Source: Leucobacter komagatae (GTDB lineage: Bacteria > Actinomycetota > Actinomycetes > Actinomycetales > Microbacteriaceae). From it: a stretch of 64,000 nucleotides of DNA. Positions 27,059 through 35,892 of the stretch are shown piece by piece. The stretch spans positions 1-64,000 of the forward strand of contig NZ_JXSQ01000011.1 of assembly GCF_000834055.1 (NCBI RefSeq). The letters run 5' to 3'. A program made the position numbers and the translations under genes. The notes under the pieces are model-generated. The model did not search any database. It was not told the DNA's origin and was given only the letters and a program-made list of their open reading frames with translations. Position 1 is the first letter of the stretch. The number at the start of each line of letters is the position of its first letter.

Positions 27059-28159
27059 CTAGGCGTCGCGCCGGGCGGCACGCTCCGCGAGCCGCGACAG
27101 CGTGGCGATCGCGTCCGGGCTGAGATCCGAGTTCGTGAGTGCGCGCTCGGCGCGTTCGATGTTGCGGCTGATCATCGACTCGACCTGCTGCTCGGCGTCG
27201 CTGCCGCGGATCGTTCGCTGCAGCATTGCAACCTGCTCCTTATCGAGGGCGGTTCCGAGGAGGTCGTCGAAGATGCGGCGTTGCGTGCCGGGGAGTGCCT
27301 CACGAGCGAGCGTCACGAGCACGGTGCGCTTGCCCTCGATGAGGTCGTCGCCGCTTGGCTTACCCGTCACCTCTTCATCGCCGAACACCCCGAGCAGGTC
27401 GTCGCGCAGCTGGAACGCAACGCCGACGGGAAGCCCGAAGCCTGCGAGTGCGTGCTCCTGCTCGCTGCTCGCGCCAGCGAGCGCCGCGCCGATGAGCAGT
27501 GGTGCCTCCACACTGTACTTCGCTGATTTGTAGACGAGCACGCGCGTCGACCGGTCGAGCTGCTCGGCGTGCTCTGCGAAGCCGCCGCGCTGCTCCTCGA
27601 GCACGTCGAGGTACTGGCCGAGTGCGACCTCGCTGCGCATGCGGTTGAAGTGCGCGCGTGTCGCGCGTGCGGCCTCGCGGTCTGGGATGGTGTCGCAGGC
27701 GTTCGCCATGAGTTCGTCCGACCACGACTGGAGCAGGTCGCCCAGCAGGATCGCACTCGACGTGCCGAAGTGGTCGGGGGCGTTGCGGTAGCCATGCCGC
27801 TCGTGCAGGCCGGCGAAGGTGCGGTGAACGGAAGGCCGCCCCCTGCGCGTGTCGGAACGGTCGATCACGTCGTCGTGGATCAATGCCGCAGCGTGGAAGA
27901 GTTCGAGCGCGCATGCGACGTCAAGCAGCGCACCAAATTCTGCGTCGATGTCGCCGTCGATTGCGATCGGCTTCACCGAGCGATAGCCGTGCACGGCGAA
28001 CAGCGCACGGAATCGTTTGCCTCCGGTGAGAAAGCTCGTGGCCTCATCGAGCAGCGGTGCAGCATCGGGACCGAGGGGTTCAAGGTCAATGCGGTGCGCG
28101 TCGATGGTGTCGTTCAGTCGCTCCTGTATAAGGCCTGCGAGTCTCGTCGTTTCGTCCAC
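27059..28159 (-). CDS. idsA: Polyprenyl (geranylgeranyl-type) diphosphate synthase
   Basis: A trans-prenyltransferase of 366 residues that extends allylic diphosphates with isopentenyl diphosphate, supplying menaquinone, carotenoid or lipid-carrier precursors. The first Asp-rich motif is DDVIDRSDTRRG and the second is QLRDDLLGVFGDE; GKRT and TGKPSGDDLIEGK lie between and after them. Chain length cannot be fixed from sequence alone. In mycobacteria idsA2 sits in the same neighbourhood. It is divergent from the DUF3040 gene. Confidence 0.88.
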   Translation of the reverse strand: MDETTRLAGLIQERLNDTIDAHRIDLEPLGPDAAPLLDEATSFLTGGKRFRALFAVHGYRSVKPIAIDGDIDAEFGALLDVACALELFHAAALIHDDVIDRSDTRRGRPSVHRTFAGLHERHGYRNAPDHFGTSSAILLGDLLQSWSDELMANACDTIPDREAARATRAHFNRMRSEVALGQYLDVLEEQRGGFAEHAEQLDRSTRVLVYKSAKYSVEAPLLIGAALAGASSEQEHALAGFGLPVGVAFQLRDDLLGVFGDEEVTGKPSGDDLIEGKRTVLVTLAREALPGTQRRIFDDLLGTALDKEQVAMLQRTIRGSDAEQQVESMISRNIERAERALTNSDLSPDAIATLSRLAERAARRDA

Positions 28160-28231
28160 CCGACTAGCCTATCCGGGAGCAGTAGCCGTAAACTGGTAGG
28201 AAAGACTTTTCTTAAAGGTGAAGGGGGCATC

Positions 28232-28600
28232 ATGGCGCTGTCAGAACACGAACAGCGGCTGCTCGACGAGATGGAGCGAAGGCTTTATCAGAGCGAGGCC
28301 GATTTGCTTCCCGCGTCGACCGGAGTCCCACGGCGGTTTAACTACCGCTCGTTGGTGCTCGGAACGCTTCTCGCACTTGCCGGCATTGGGTTCCTCATTG
28401 GAGGGGCCGCCATGCAGCAGCTGTGGCTTGGGTTGCTCGGATTCGCGGCGATGCTCGGGGGTGTTCTCGTGATGTTCTCGAAGCGCACGGAGATCGAGCC
28501 CGAGCAGTTCACCTCGAACTCGCGGCAACAGCCCGAGTCGAAAGCGTCGCTTGCTGATCGCATGGAGCGTCGCTGGGACGAGCGAATGGGCGGGCAGTAG
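28232..28600 (+). CDS. DUF3040 membrane protein
   Basis: A 122-residue protein with the DUF3040 start MALSEHEQRLLDEMERRLY, then two hydrophobic helices (about 45-64 and 68-86) and a charged tail. It resembles Rv2169c, which lies near mraZ in mycobacteria too. ATG 28232 is preceded by AAGGGGG; the open frame reaches much further upstream only because it runs antisense through idsA. TAAACT at 28189-28194 may be its -10 element. Two terminators follow. Confidence 0.88.
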   Translation: MALSEHEQRLLDEMERRLYQSEADLLPASTGVPRRFNYRSLVLGTLLALAGIGFLIGGAAMQQLWLGLLGFAAMLGGVLVMFSKRTEIEPEQFTSNSRQQPESKASLADRMERRWDERMGGQ

Positions 28601-28647
28601 CCGCCTGGGGGTCGCACTCCACATTCCTCCACGCGGGGCAAATGTGA

Positions 28648-28685
28648 ACGGGTCGCAGCTTATGCTGCGGCCCGTTTTCGTTTTC
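28648..28685 (+). terminator. First terminator after the DUF3040 gene
   Basis: ACGGGTCGCAGC pairs with GCTGCGGCCCGT around a TTAT loop (one U-G pair in RNA), followed by TTTTCGTTTT. Confidence 0.85.
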
Positions 28686-28760
28686 CCGCGCGGGTGCGGG
28701 CTTCGATCAGGCTCCGGCGCACACACGCGCTGCACCTGAACTCGATCGCATTCGCCACAC

Positions 28761-28792
28761 AAGGGCCGCAGCATCTGCTGCGGCCCTTTTTT
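28761..28792 (+). terminator. Second, similar terminator
   Basis: AAGGGCCGCAGC, loop ATCT, GCTGCGGCCCTTTTTT. The arm GCTGCGGCCC is identical to that of the terminator about 115 bases upstream, so the two may be copies or may bracket a short transcript. Confidence 0.88.
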
Positions 28793-28900
28793 GTGCGCCC
28801 GAAGGGTCGGCCGCGGGCGAAGCAGTGACCCGAGTCGCGCACGCGCCACTGCCCGTCGGCCACTGCAAAGGCTCTCGTTTGCCACTGAGGCCTGGAATCA

Positions 28901-28917
28901 CTCCACTTTGCTCCACC
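28901..28917 (-). promoter_or_regulatory. MraZ-like boxes, minus-strand orientation
   Basis: Read on the minus strand this is GGTGGAG-CAA-AGTGGAG: two GTGGAG units with a 10-bp period. It has the same unit and period as the plus-strand boxes 60 bases closer to mraZ, but in the opposite direction. Confidence 0.5.
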
Positions 28918-28974
28918 ACTAAATAAAAGGGGTATCACTGCGGTTTACGTGATGTTGCCGCCGAATGTCGTGAA

Positions 28975-29003
28975 AAGTGGAGGAAAGTGGAGTACCGTGG
29001 GAG
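28975..29003 (+). promoter_or_regulatory. MraZ operator boxes
   Basis: Three direct repeats, AGTGGAG, AGTGGAG and CGTGGGA, have GTGG at 28977, 28987 and 28997, exactly 10 bp apart. MraZ proteins bind direct repeats of this kind (TGGGN with 10-bp period in E. coli) in front of their own operon, so this is the likely autoregulatory operator of the dcw cluster. Confidence 0.75.
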
Positions 29004-29033
29004 AAACGCAACGGTTGAGGAAAGGAGTGGACC

Positions 29034-29465
29034 ATGTTTCTCGGCACGTTCACTCCACGCCTCGACGAAAAAGGGCGGCTGATCCTCCCCGCAAAGTTTC
29101 GTGACGAGCTCGCAGACGGCCTGGTTATTACGCGCGGCCAGGAGCGCTGCCTCTACGTGTTCAGCGAGAGCGAGTTTGAGTCCATGCACGAGCGAGTGCG
29201 GCAAGCGCCACTCACCTCGAAGCAGGCACGCGACTACCTTCGAGTTTTTCTCTCCGGGGCTCACCCGGAAACACCAGACAAGCAGCATCGCGTCACCGTG
29301 CCGCAGAGCCTCCGCGACTACGCGGGGCTCGGGAGAGAGCTCGCCGTCATCGGCGCAGGCTCCCGCGCGGAGATCTGGGACGCAGCGGCGTGGGAGACGT
29401 ACCTCACTGAGCAGGAATCCGTCTTCTCCGACATTGAAGAGGAGGTGATTCCCGGCATGTTCTAG
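29034..29465 (+). CDS. mraZ: Transcriptional regulator MraZ
   Basis: A 143-residue AbrB-like DNA-binding protein that forms rings and regulates the dcw cluster. It contains the two tandem MraZ (SpoVT-AbrB) repeats, the first with [17 protein letters not shown] (residues 10-26), the second with [18 protein letters not shown]. The N-terminus [15 protein letters not shown] is canonical. AAAGGAG precedes the ATG. It is the first gene of the cluster, 13 nt before rsmH, and direct-repeat boxes lie upstream. Confidence 0.97.
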   Translation: MFLGTFTPRLDEKGRLILPAKFRDELADGLVITRGQERCLYVFSESEFESMHERVRQAPLTSKQARDYLRVFLSGAHPETPDKQHRVTVPQSLRDYAGLGRELAVIGAGSRAEIWDAAAWETYLTEQESVFSDIEEEVIPGMF

Positions 29466-29478
29466 CCGGGAACACACT

Positions 29479-30450
29479 ATGAACGAACCCACGCCACGCA
29501 ACCCAGCCGAGCTGCACACTTCGGTGATGCTCGAACGCTGTGTTGAGCTACTCGCACCCGGGGCTGAGCGCCCCGGCGCGCACGTCATCGACGCGACGCT
29601 CGGCATGGGGGGCCACACCGAGGCCTTGCTCGAGCGGTTCCCCTCGCTCACCGTTATCGGGCTCGACCGCGACACTGAGGCGCTCGAACTCGCGAGTGCG
29701 CGCCTTGAGCGCTTTGGAGCGCGCTTCGTACCGGTGCACGCGGTCTACGACGAGATTGACTATGCGCTGCGCGAGGCCGGAGCACAGAGCCTCGACGGTG
29801 CGCTCTTCGACCTTGGCGTGTCTTCGTTGCAGCTCGACGACGCCGACCGCGGCTTCGCCTACGCCCAGGACGCTCCGCTTGACATGCGGATGGACCAGAC
29901 TCGCGGACGGACAGCTGCGGAGATCCTCGCGGAGGAGCCGGAGGGGCGCCTGCGCGAACTCTTCGAGCGCTACGGTGAGGAGCCGCTCGCTGGCCGCTAC
30001 GCGCGGGCGATCATCGCGGCACGCAAGCTCGCCCCGCTCGAACGCTCCGGCCAGCTCGTCGACGTGCTGCAGGCTGCAACACCGGCGGCGGTACTCGGCA
30101 AGCGCCACCCCGCGAAGCGCGTCTTCCAGGCGCTGCGGGTCGAGGTGAACGGGGAACTCGCGACGCTCGAACGGGCGATTCCCGCCGCCATCGACAGGCT
30201 AAACCTCGGCGGACGACTCGTCGTGATGTCGTACCAGTCGCTCGAGGACCGCATCGTGAAGCGCGCCATCCAGTCGCGCGCCAAGTCGACGGCCCCGCAG
30301 GGCCTGCCCATCGAACTCCCAGAGCATCGCCCGGAACTCAAGATCATCACCAAGGGTGCAGAGCTCGCAACCGAAGCAGAACGCGCAGTCAACCCGCGCG
30401 CCATCCCAGCACGGCTCCGTGCGGCAGAACGAGTAAGGGACGTGTCATGA
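29479..30450 (+). CDS. rsmH: 16S rRNA (cytosine1402-N4)-methyltransferase
   Basis: Methylates N4 of C1402 in the decoding centre of 16S rRNA (old name mraW). The 323-residue protein has HTSVMLERCVELL at the start, VIDATLGMGGHTEALL (SAM-binding loop), FDLGVSSLQLDDADRGFAY and VFQALRVEVNGEL. It lies between mraZ and ftsL and overlaps the next gene by 4 nt. Confidence 0.97.
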   Translation: MNEPTPRNPAELHTSVMLERCVELLAPGAERPGAHVIDATLGMGGHTEALLERFPSLTVIGLDRDTEALELASARLERFGARFVPVHAVYDEIDYALREAGAQSLDGALFDLGVSSLQLDDADRGFAYAQDAPLDMRMDQTRGRTAAEILAEEPEGRLRELFERYGEEPLAGRYARAIIAARKLAPLERSGQLVDVLQAATPAAVLGKRHPAKRVFQALRVEVNGELATLERAIPAAIDRLNLGGRLVVMSYQSLEDRIVKRAIQSRAKSTAPQGLPIELPEHRPELKIITKGAELATEAERAVNPRAIPARLRAAERVRDVS

Positions 30451-31034
30451 ACGCAACAGTTCCCGTCGAGGTGGATCAGAACCGCCTCTTTGGCGCACCC
30501 GCTCCAAGGCCGGAGCCAACGCGCGAGCGCGGTGACCGCCTGCGGCCGGTCACCGCACCAGCTGCCGCACCGCGCAAGAGCCCTGTGGTTGGCGCAATCG
30601 TTGCTGTGTGCGTCATCCTCGGCATCTTCGCGGCGCAGCTCGCCCTGAGCATCCTCGTCTCGCAGGGCGCGTACGAAAGCCGCGCGCTGTCGATCGAGGA
30701 GCGCGACCTTGGACGCGTTGAGCGGGTGCTCTCGCAAAACCTCGACAAGCTTGCCTCGCCACAGAACCTCGTTGAGAATGCAGGCGCGCTTGGGATGGTG
30801 CAGAACGTGTCGCCGGCAACGATGCGCCTGAGCGACGGCGCCATCAAGGGCTCCCTCGACTCAGCAACGCGCGACGCTGGCGAGAACCTCGTTCCGAACG
30901 CGCAACTCGATACCCTCCCAACGATCGACGCCAAGGGGCTCCTCGGCGCGCAGACGGCCGCGAAGGCCCCGGTCACCGACGCTGCGGCAGCAGTTGCCTG
31001 GAAGGGCAAGCTCCCAGCACCCGAAACCCGCTAG
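30447..31034 (+). CDS. ftsL: FtsL-like cell division membrane protein
   Basis: A 195-residue single-pass membrane protein in the ftsL position between rsmH and ftsI. A Pro/Arg-rich cytoplasmic tail of about 48 residues precedes one helix (VVGAIVAVCVILGIFAAQLA, about 51-70). An extracellular coiled-coil-like segment follows (about 80-125: SIEERDLGRVERVLSQNLDK). FtsL partners with FtsQ and FtsB to activate FtsW/FtsI; sequence conservation is poor, so the call rests on topology and position. The Ala/Asp-rich tail of about 70 residues is longer than in E. coli FtsL. Confidence 0.8.
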   Translation: MNATVPVEVDQNRLFGAPAPRPEPTRERGDRLRPVTAPAAAPRKSPVVGAIVAVCVILGIFAAQLALSILVSQGAYESRALSIEERDLGRVERVLSQNLDKLASPQNLVENAGALGMVQNVSPATMRLSDGAIKGSLDSATRDAGENLVPNAQLDTLPTIDAKGLLGAQTAAKAPVTDAAAAVAWKGKLPAPETR

Positions 31035-31067
31035 CTGCGCGTAGTGGCACGGAAAGGAGACGAACGA

Positions 31068-32888
31068 GTGCTGTGGCAAACCCTGCGCGGGCCGCGAGGC
31101 CGCAACCTCGTCGTTTTCGCAATCGTGCTCATCGCCGGGCTCGCCTTCATGGTGCGGCTGGTCGACCTGCAGATGATTTCGGCACCGCAGATGAACGAGG
31201 ACTCGCGCGAGAAACGCGCTGTCCCCATCACGCTGCCGAGCGTTCGCGGCGACATCGTTGACCGCAACGGCGATGTGCTTGCCACAACCGACGAGCGATA
31301 CGACGTGCAGCTGTCGCCAAAGAACGTTGACGCGAAAGGCACAAGGAAGTTCACGCGCCCCGACCTCGAGCGTGGAGCAGGCACGGTGGATGTCACCGCC
31401 GACGAAGCGTTCGCGGAGATCGGCGCAATCACCGGGCAGAGCGGTGCAGAGATTAAGAAGATCGTCGACGATGCGCTCGCGGAAAACGAGAAGTCGGACT
31501 TCGCCTATGTGAAGCGCGGCGTCGATCTGAGCCAGCTCCAGGCGCTCAAGGAGCTGTACATTCCGTGGCTCACGTTCGACAGCCAGCACAAGCGGGTGTA
31601 CCCGAACGGCGCGGTCGGCGGCAACATTGTTGGCTTCGCAGGCCAAGACGAGGTCGCACAGGCAGGCGTCGAACTCTCGCAGGACGAGTGCCTCGCCGGT
31701 GTTGACGGTGCTGAGACCTACGAGCGCGGTGCGGACGGCGTGCAGCTTCCAGGTAGCGTCGTGCAGACGAAAGCCGCCGAGAACGGCGGAACCGTTGAGC
31801 TCACGCTGGATCGCGACCTGCAGTGGGCGGCACAGCAGATCATCAACGAGCAGACGCAGAACGTGGGAGCGGAGTACGGCTACCTCGTGATTCAAGACGT
31901 GAAGACCGGCGAGTTGGTCGCCGTGGCCGAGGACGACTCGGTCGACCCGAATGATGTGAATGCGTCAGACTCAAGCCGGCACAATGCCCGTGCGTTTGTG
32001 CAGTCGTACGAGCCCGGGTCGACGTTCAAGGTGATCACTGCGGCCGCACTCATCGACCAGGGAAAGGCGACTCCCCAGAGCACGGTGTCTGCGCCTGGGA
32101 GCTGGCAGCCGCAGGATGGCGTGTCCTTCAGCGACTGGTTCCCGCACGGCACCCAGGACTGGACGCTCACCGGCACCCTCGTCTACTCATCAAACGTCGG
32201 CATTTCAATGCTCGGCAGCAGGCTCTCGCCCGAGGTGCGCTACGACTACCTCCAAAAGTTTGGCGTCGGACAACCGACCAATGCTGGGTTGCCGCTCGAA
32301 GACACGGGCCTGCTGGCCGACGTGGCGGACTGGGATGCGCAGACGAGCTACGTCACCATGTTTGGGCAGGGGCTATCGTCCACGATCGTGCAAACCGCAG
32401 GCGTGTTCCAGGCGATCGCGAACGACGGCGTGCGGATACCGCCGTCGATCGTGAAGAGTTGCACCTCTGCGAGTGGCAAGGTGACTGAGCCCGATCATGG
32501 CGACCCGGTGAAGGTGCTCTCGCCTGAGGCGGCCATCACCACGCAAGACATGCTCGAGACCACAGGAACCGATGGTCTCGTGAAAGACCTGGTTACGATC
32601 CCCGGCTACCGCATCGGCGGGAAGACGGGAACCGCGGAGCAGTCAGACGGGCAGGGCGGCTACCGCACCGACTTCGTTCACAGCTTCGCGGGCGTGTTCC
32701 CAATGGACGACCCACAGTACGTGATCGTCGCTACCATCGGCTTCCCGCACGGCGGTGACGGCACAACAGCAGCCGTGACAGCGTTCCACGATGCGGCAGA
32801 GTCCACGATCAGGAAGTTCCGCATTCCGCCGTCTGAGGGAACCTACGAGAAGCTCCCAATTGGCGACGAGACCGGCACGGCTGGGTAG
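31068..32888 (+). CDS. ftsI: Penicillin-binding protein, septal transpeptidase FtsI (PBP3)
   Basis: The septum-specific DD-transpeptidase. The 606-residue protein has an N-terminal helix, a PBP dimer domain (GDIVDRNGDVLATT) and a transpeptidase domain with all three motifs: Ser318-Thr-Phe-Lys, SSN (in YSSNVGIS) and KTGTAEQ. Start choice: GTG 31068 has AAAGGAGA seven bases upstream, whereas GTG 31044 lacks a site. It sits between ftsL and murE as in other actinobacteria. Confidence 0.95.
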   Translation: MLWQTLRGPRGRNLVVFAIVLIAGLAFMVRLVDLQMISAPQMNEDSREKRAVPITLPSVRGDIVDRNGDVLATTDERYDVQLSPKNVDAKGTRKFTRPDLERGAGTVDVTADEAFAEIGAITGQSGAEIKKIVDDALAENEKSDFAYVKRGVDLSQLQALKELYIPWLTFDSQHKRVYPNGAVGGNIVGFAGQDEVAQAGVELSQDECLAGVDGAETYERGADGVQLPGSVVQTKAAENGGTVELTLDRDLQWAAQQIINEQTQNVGAEYGYLVIQDVKTGELVAVAEDDSVDPNDVNASDSSRHNARAFVQSYEPGSTFKVITAAALIDQGKATPQSTVSAPGSWQPQDGVSFSDWFPHGTQDWTLTGTLVYSSNVGISMLGSRLSPEVRYDYLQKFGVGQPTNAGLPLEDTGLLADVADWDAQTSYVTMFGQGLSSTIVQTAGVFQAIANDGVRIPPSIVKSCTSASGKVTEPDHGDPVKVLSPEAAITTQDMLETTGTDGLVKDLVTIPGYRIGGKTGTAEQSDGQGGYRTDFVHSFAGVFPMDDPQYVIVATIGFPHGGDGTTAAVTAFHDAAESTIRKFRIPPSEGTYEKLPIGDETGTAG

Positions 32889-32899
32889 GATGGATTCAC

Positions 32900-34459
32900 G
32901 TGACCAGCTCTCATGAGGATCTCACGATCCGCCCTCAGCATCCACAGCGGGTAACGCTCGCAAACCTCGCGGAGCACATTCCGTTCGTCATCGCCGAAGG
33001 ATCGGGCGAGGTGATCGTGACGGGCGTCACGATCGACTCCCGTGACGTGCGGCAGGGGGACCTCTACGTTGGGCTCCCCGGAGCACGCCACCACGGTGCG
33101 AGTTTCGCGGCGTCAGCCGCTGAACGCGGCGCTGCTGCGATGCTCACGGACGCCGCTGGCAAAGACCTCGCGGCTGCCGCGGGCGTTGATGCGCTCCCCG
33201 TGCTCGTCGTCGACGGGCACCCGCGGGCGCTCCTCGGCGAGTTGTCAGCGCGCGTGTACGGCACTGATGCGCTGGCTGCCAAGACGTTCGGCATCACCGG
33301 CACTAACGGGAAAACCAGCGTGGTCTACTGCATCGCAGCGCTGCTCGAAGCGGCGGGGCTGCGGCCGGGACTCAGCTCGACCGCCGAGCGGCGGATCGGC
33401 GACGAGGTCATCGTGTCGAACCTCACGAGCCCGGAGGCCTCTGAGCTGCACGGCCTGCTCGCGAGAATGGTTGAGCGTGGCGTTACCGGCATCGCGATCG
33501 AGGTGTCTGCGCAGGCGATCGGCAGACACCGCATCGACGGTGTGCACTTTGACGTCGTCGCGTTCAATAACTTTTCGCAGGATCACCTCGAAGAGTACGG
33601 CGACATGGAGACGTACTTCCAGGCGAAGGCTGCGCTGTTCGCTCCCGAGCATGCCGCACGCGGTGTCGTGGTCGTCGACAGCCCCGCGGGGCAGCGGCTC
33701 GCGAAGCAGTCAGCGATCCCGGTGACAACGCTTGCGACGGAGTACGGCCGAAGCGCCGACTGGCATCTCGCAGTCACGGCGCAGACCCTCGATGGTGTCT
33801 CGTTTGTGTTGCAGGGCCCCGCCGGCGCACACTTTCGTGGACGGGTGCCAGTCTTTGGCCGGTTCATGGCAGAGAACGCAGCACTCGCGCTGATCATGCT
33901 CCACGAGGCTGGGATTCCGATTGAGCAGGTAGCGGATGGGCTCGAGAACGGGCTCATCCCGCTGCACATCCCAGGCAGGCTCGAGGAGATCACTGCAGGC
34001 GGGCCGGGGCCGCGCTTCTTCGTTGACTACGGTCACACCCCCGGAGCGTTTGAGGCGATGCTCGACGCGCTCGGTGAGGTGACCGACGGCAAGATCATCT
34101 TCATGTTCGGTGCAGACGGCGACCGGGACACCACGAAGCGCGCCGAGATGGGGCGAATCGCTGGTGCGGGGGCCGACACCGTGATCATCTGTGACTACCA
34201 CCCAAGGAGTGAGCCGCCCGAGCAGATCCGGGCGCAACTGCTCGACGGCGCGCGCGCTGCGCGGCACGCAGAGCTCATCGAGGAGGCGGATCCTCGCGCG
34301 GCCGTTCGGCTCGCAATTTCGCTCGCGGAGCCAGGGGACGTAATCTTGTATGCTGGCCCCGGTCATGAGGATTATCAGGAGGTTGCCGGTGCGTATCTGC
34401 CGTACTCGGCGCGGGATGAAGTACGCGGGGCTCTCCGCGAGGCAGGATTGCTTGCGTGA
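32900..34459 (+). CDS. murE: UDP-MurNAc-dipeptide ligase MurE (third residue not DAP?)
   Basis: Adds the third amino acid to UDP-MurNAc-L-Ala-D-Glu (or Gly/Ser-D-Glu). The 519 residues hold FGITGTNGKTSVVYCI (ATP loop), NLTSPEASEL, the carbamoylated Lys region YFQAKAALF and DYGHTPGAF. The position that reads DNPR in DAP-adding enzymes reads CDYHPRSEPP here. That differs from the DAP motif and fits the diaminobutyrate-, ornithine- or lysine-containing B-type walls of Microbacteriaceae; this specificity is inferred. GTG start; the stop overlaps murF by 4 nt. Confidence 0.92.
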   Translation: MTSSHEDLTIRPQHPQRVTLANLAEHIPFVIAEGSGEVIVTGVTIDSRDVRQGDLYVGLPGARHHGASFAASAAERGAAAMLTDAAGKDLAAAAGVDALPVLVVDGHPRALLGELSARVYGTDALAAKTFGITGTNGKTSVVYCIAALLEAAGLRPGLSSTAERRIGDEVIVSNLTSPEASELHGLLARMVERGVTGIAIEVSAQAIGRHRIDGVHFDVVAFNNFSQDHLEEYGDMETYFQAKAALFAPEHAARGVVVVDSPAGQRLAKQSAIPVTTLATEYGRSADWHLAVTAQTLDGVSFVLQGPAGAHFRGRVPVFGRFMAENAALALIMLHEAGIPIEQVADGLENGLIPLHIPGRLEEITAGGPGPRFFVDYGHTPGAFEAMLDALGEVTDGKIIFMFGADGDRDTTKRAEMGRIAGAGADTVIICDYHPRSEPPEQIRAQLLDGARAARHAELIEEADPRAAVRLAISLAEPGDVILYAGPGHEDYQEVAGAYLPYSARDEVRGALREAGLLA

Positions 34460-35892
34460 TTGAACTCTCATTGTCCGAGATCGCTGCGGCAACAGCCGGA
34501 ACGCTTCTCCTTGCCCCAGGCGACACCCCCGAGACCACGGTCTCGGGTGAATCGCAGACCGACTCACGTGAGGTGCGCGAGGGGCAGCTGTTCTTTGCTC
34601 GGCGCGGCGTCGACACCGACGGTCACCTGTTCGCAGGCAAGGCCGCTCGTTCTGGCGCCGCTGCGCTCGTGGTCGAGCGTGAACTCACGGCGGCAGAGCT
34701 TGGTTTCGATGACGGCGCTGTCCCCGTGACACAGATCGTCGTCAGTGACGCGACGGAGGCGCTCGGAGCGCTGGCGAGCGTCGCAGTGCGCAAGCTGCGC
34801 GAGCGCGAGACCCTCACGATCGTCGGCATCACCGGTTCCAACGGGAAGACCACGACGAAGAATCTTGTTGCGGCTATGGCAGCGAGGCTTGGCCCGACGG
34901 TTGCGAGCGAGAAGTCGTTCAACAACGAGGTTGGCGGGCCGATCACGATGCTTCGCGCGACCACGGAGACCGAGACCCTCGTCGCCGAGATGGGCGCGAG
35001 CGGAGCGGGCGAGATCGCGCGGCTCACCGCAATGGCGCAGCCGCACATTGGCGTGGTGCTCTCCGTCGGCCTCGCGCACGCTGGCGAGTTTGGCGGTATC
35101 GAGGCGACGTTCCGTGCAAAGAGCGAGATGGTGCAGAGCCTCGATGCCAGTGGCGTCGCTGTGCTCAACCGTGACGATCCGCGGGTTGCGAAGATGGCCG
35201 AGCTCACGAGCGCCAGAGTGCTCTGGTTTGGCCAGCACCCGGAGGCCGATGTCCGCGCGAGCGGGATCGAGCCGTCCGCTGCCGGGACGACGTTTACGCT
35301 CCACGCTGGCGGTGAGTCACGCGACGTGGCCTTCCGCGTGCTCGGTGAGCATCACGTCATGAACGCGCTAGCAGCGGCCGCGATCGCTTTGACGCTCGGG
35401 CTGAGCCTCGACGACGTCGTTGCAGAGCTTGAAGCGGCGACGCTCGCAGCTCCCGGGCGCATGCAGGTGCTCGGCGGGCGTGACGGCATCACGATCATCA
35501 ACGACGCGTACAACGCGAGCCCCGATTCAATGAGCGCAGCGATCCGCACGCTCGCCCAGATCGGGAAGCCCTCTGGCAGAACGGTCGCCGTGCTTGGCGC
35601 GATGACGGAGCTCGGCGAGTACGCGATCGAGGAGAACCGCCGGATCGGCCTGCAGGCCGTGCGGCTTGGAATCAGGCAGCTCGTCGTGGTTGGGCGCGAC
35701 GCGCGTGACCTGCATATCAGCGCAATCAACGAGGGATCGTGGGACGGCGAGAGCGAGTTTTTCGAAACTCAGGACGAGGCATACGCATACCTCGTTGGGA
35801 TGCTCAGCGCCGACGACACGGTACTCGTGAAATCATCGAATGACGCCGGGCTGCAGAAGCTCGGTGACCGCCTTGGGGAGGCCTACGCATGA
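34456..35892 (+). CDS. murF: UDP-MurNAc-tripeptide D-Ala-D-Ala ligase
   Basis: Adds D-Ala-D-Ala to complete the pentapeptide. The 478-residue protein has GITGSNGKTTTKNLVAAMA (P-loop, about 123-141), ASEKSFNNEVGGP, LVAEMGASGAGEIA and INDAYNASPDSM. The GTG start overlaps the murE stop, and the stop overlaps mraY (ATGA), so the three are coupled. Confidence 0.96.
   Translation: MIELSLSEIAAATAGTLLLAPGDTPETTVSGESQTDSREVREGQLFFARRGVDTDGHLFAGKAARSGAAALVVERELTAAELGFDDGAVPVTQIVVSDATEALGALASVAVRKLRERETLTIVGITGSNGKTTTKNLVAAMAARLGPTVASEKSFNNEVGGPITMLRATTETETLVAEMGASGAGEIARLTAMAQPHIGVVLSVGLAHAGEFGGIEATFRAKSEMVQSLDASGVAVLNRDDPRVAKMAELTSARVLWFGQHPEADVRASGIEPSAAGTTFTLHAGGESRDVAFRVLGEHHVMNALAAAAIALTLGLSLDDVVAELEAATLAAPGRMQVLGGRDGITIINDAYNASPDSMSAAIRTLAQIGKPSGRTVAVLGAMTELGEYAIEENRRIGLQAVRLGIRQLVVVGRDARDLHISAINEGSWDGESEFFETQDEAYAYLVGMLSADDTVLVKSSNDAGLQKLGDRLGEAYA

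Larger units (their letters stand above)
28601..29033. other. Intergenic region between DUF3040 gene and mraZ (433 bases)
   Basis: No credible protein gene is seen. The region contains two rho-independent terminators reading rightward (28648 and 28761), a 75-base GC-rich stretch between them, and the mraZ promoter region with MraZ-like boxes on both strands (28901-28917 and 28975-29003). Confidence 0.7.
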
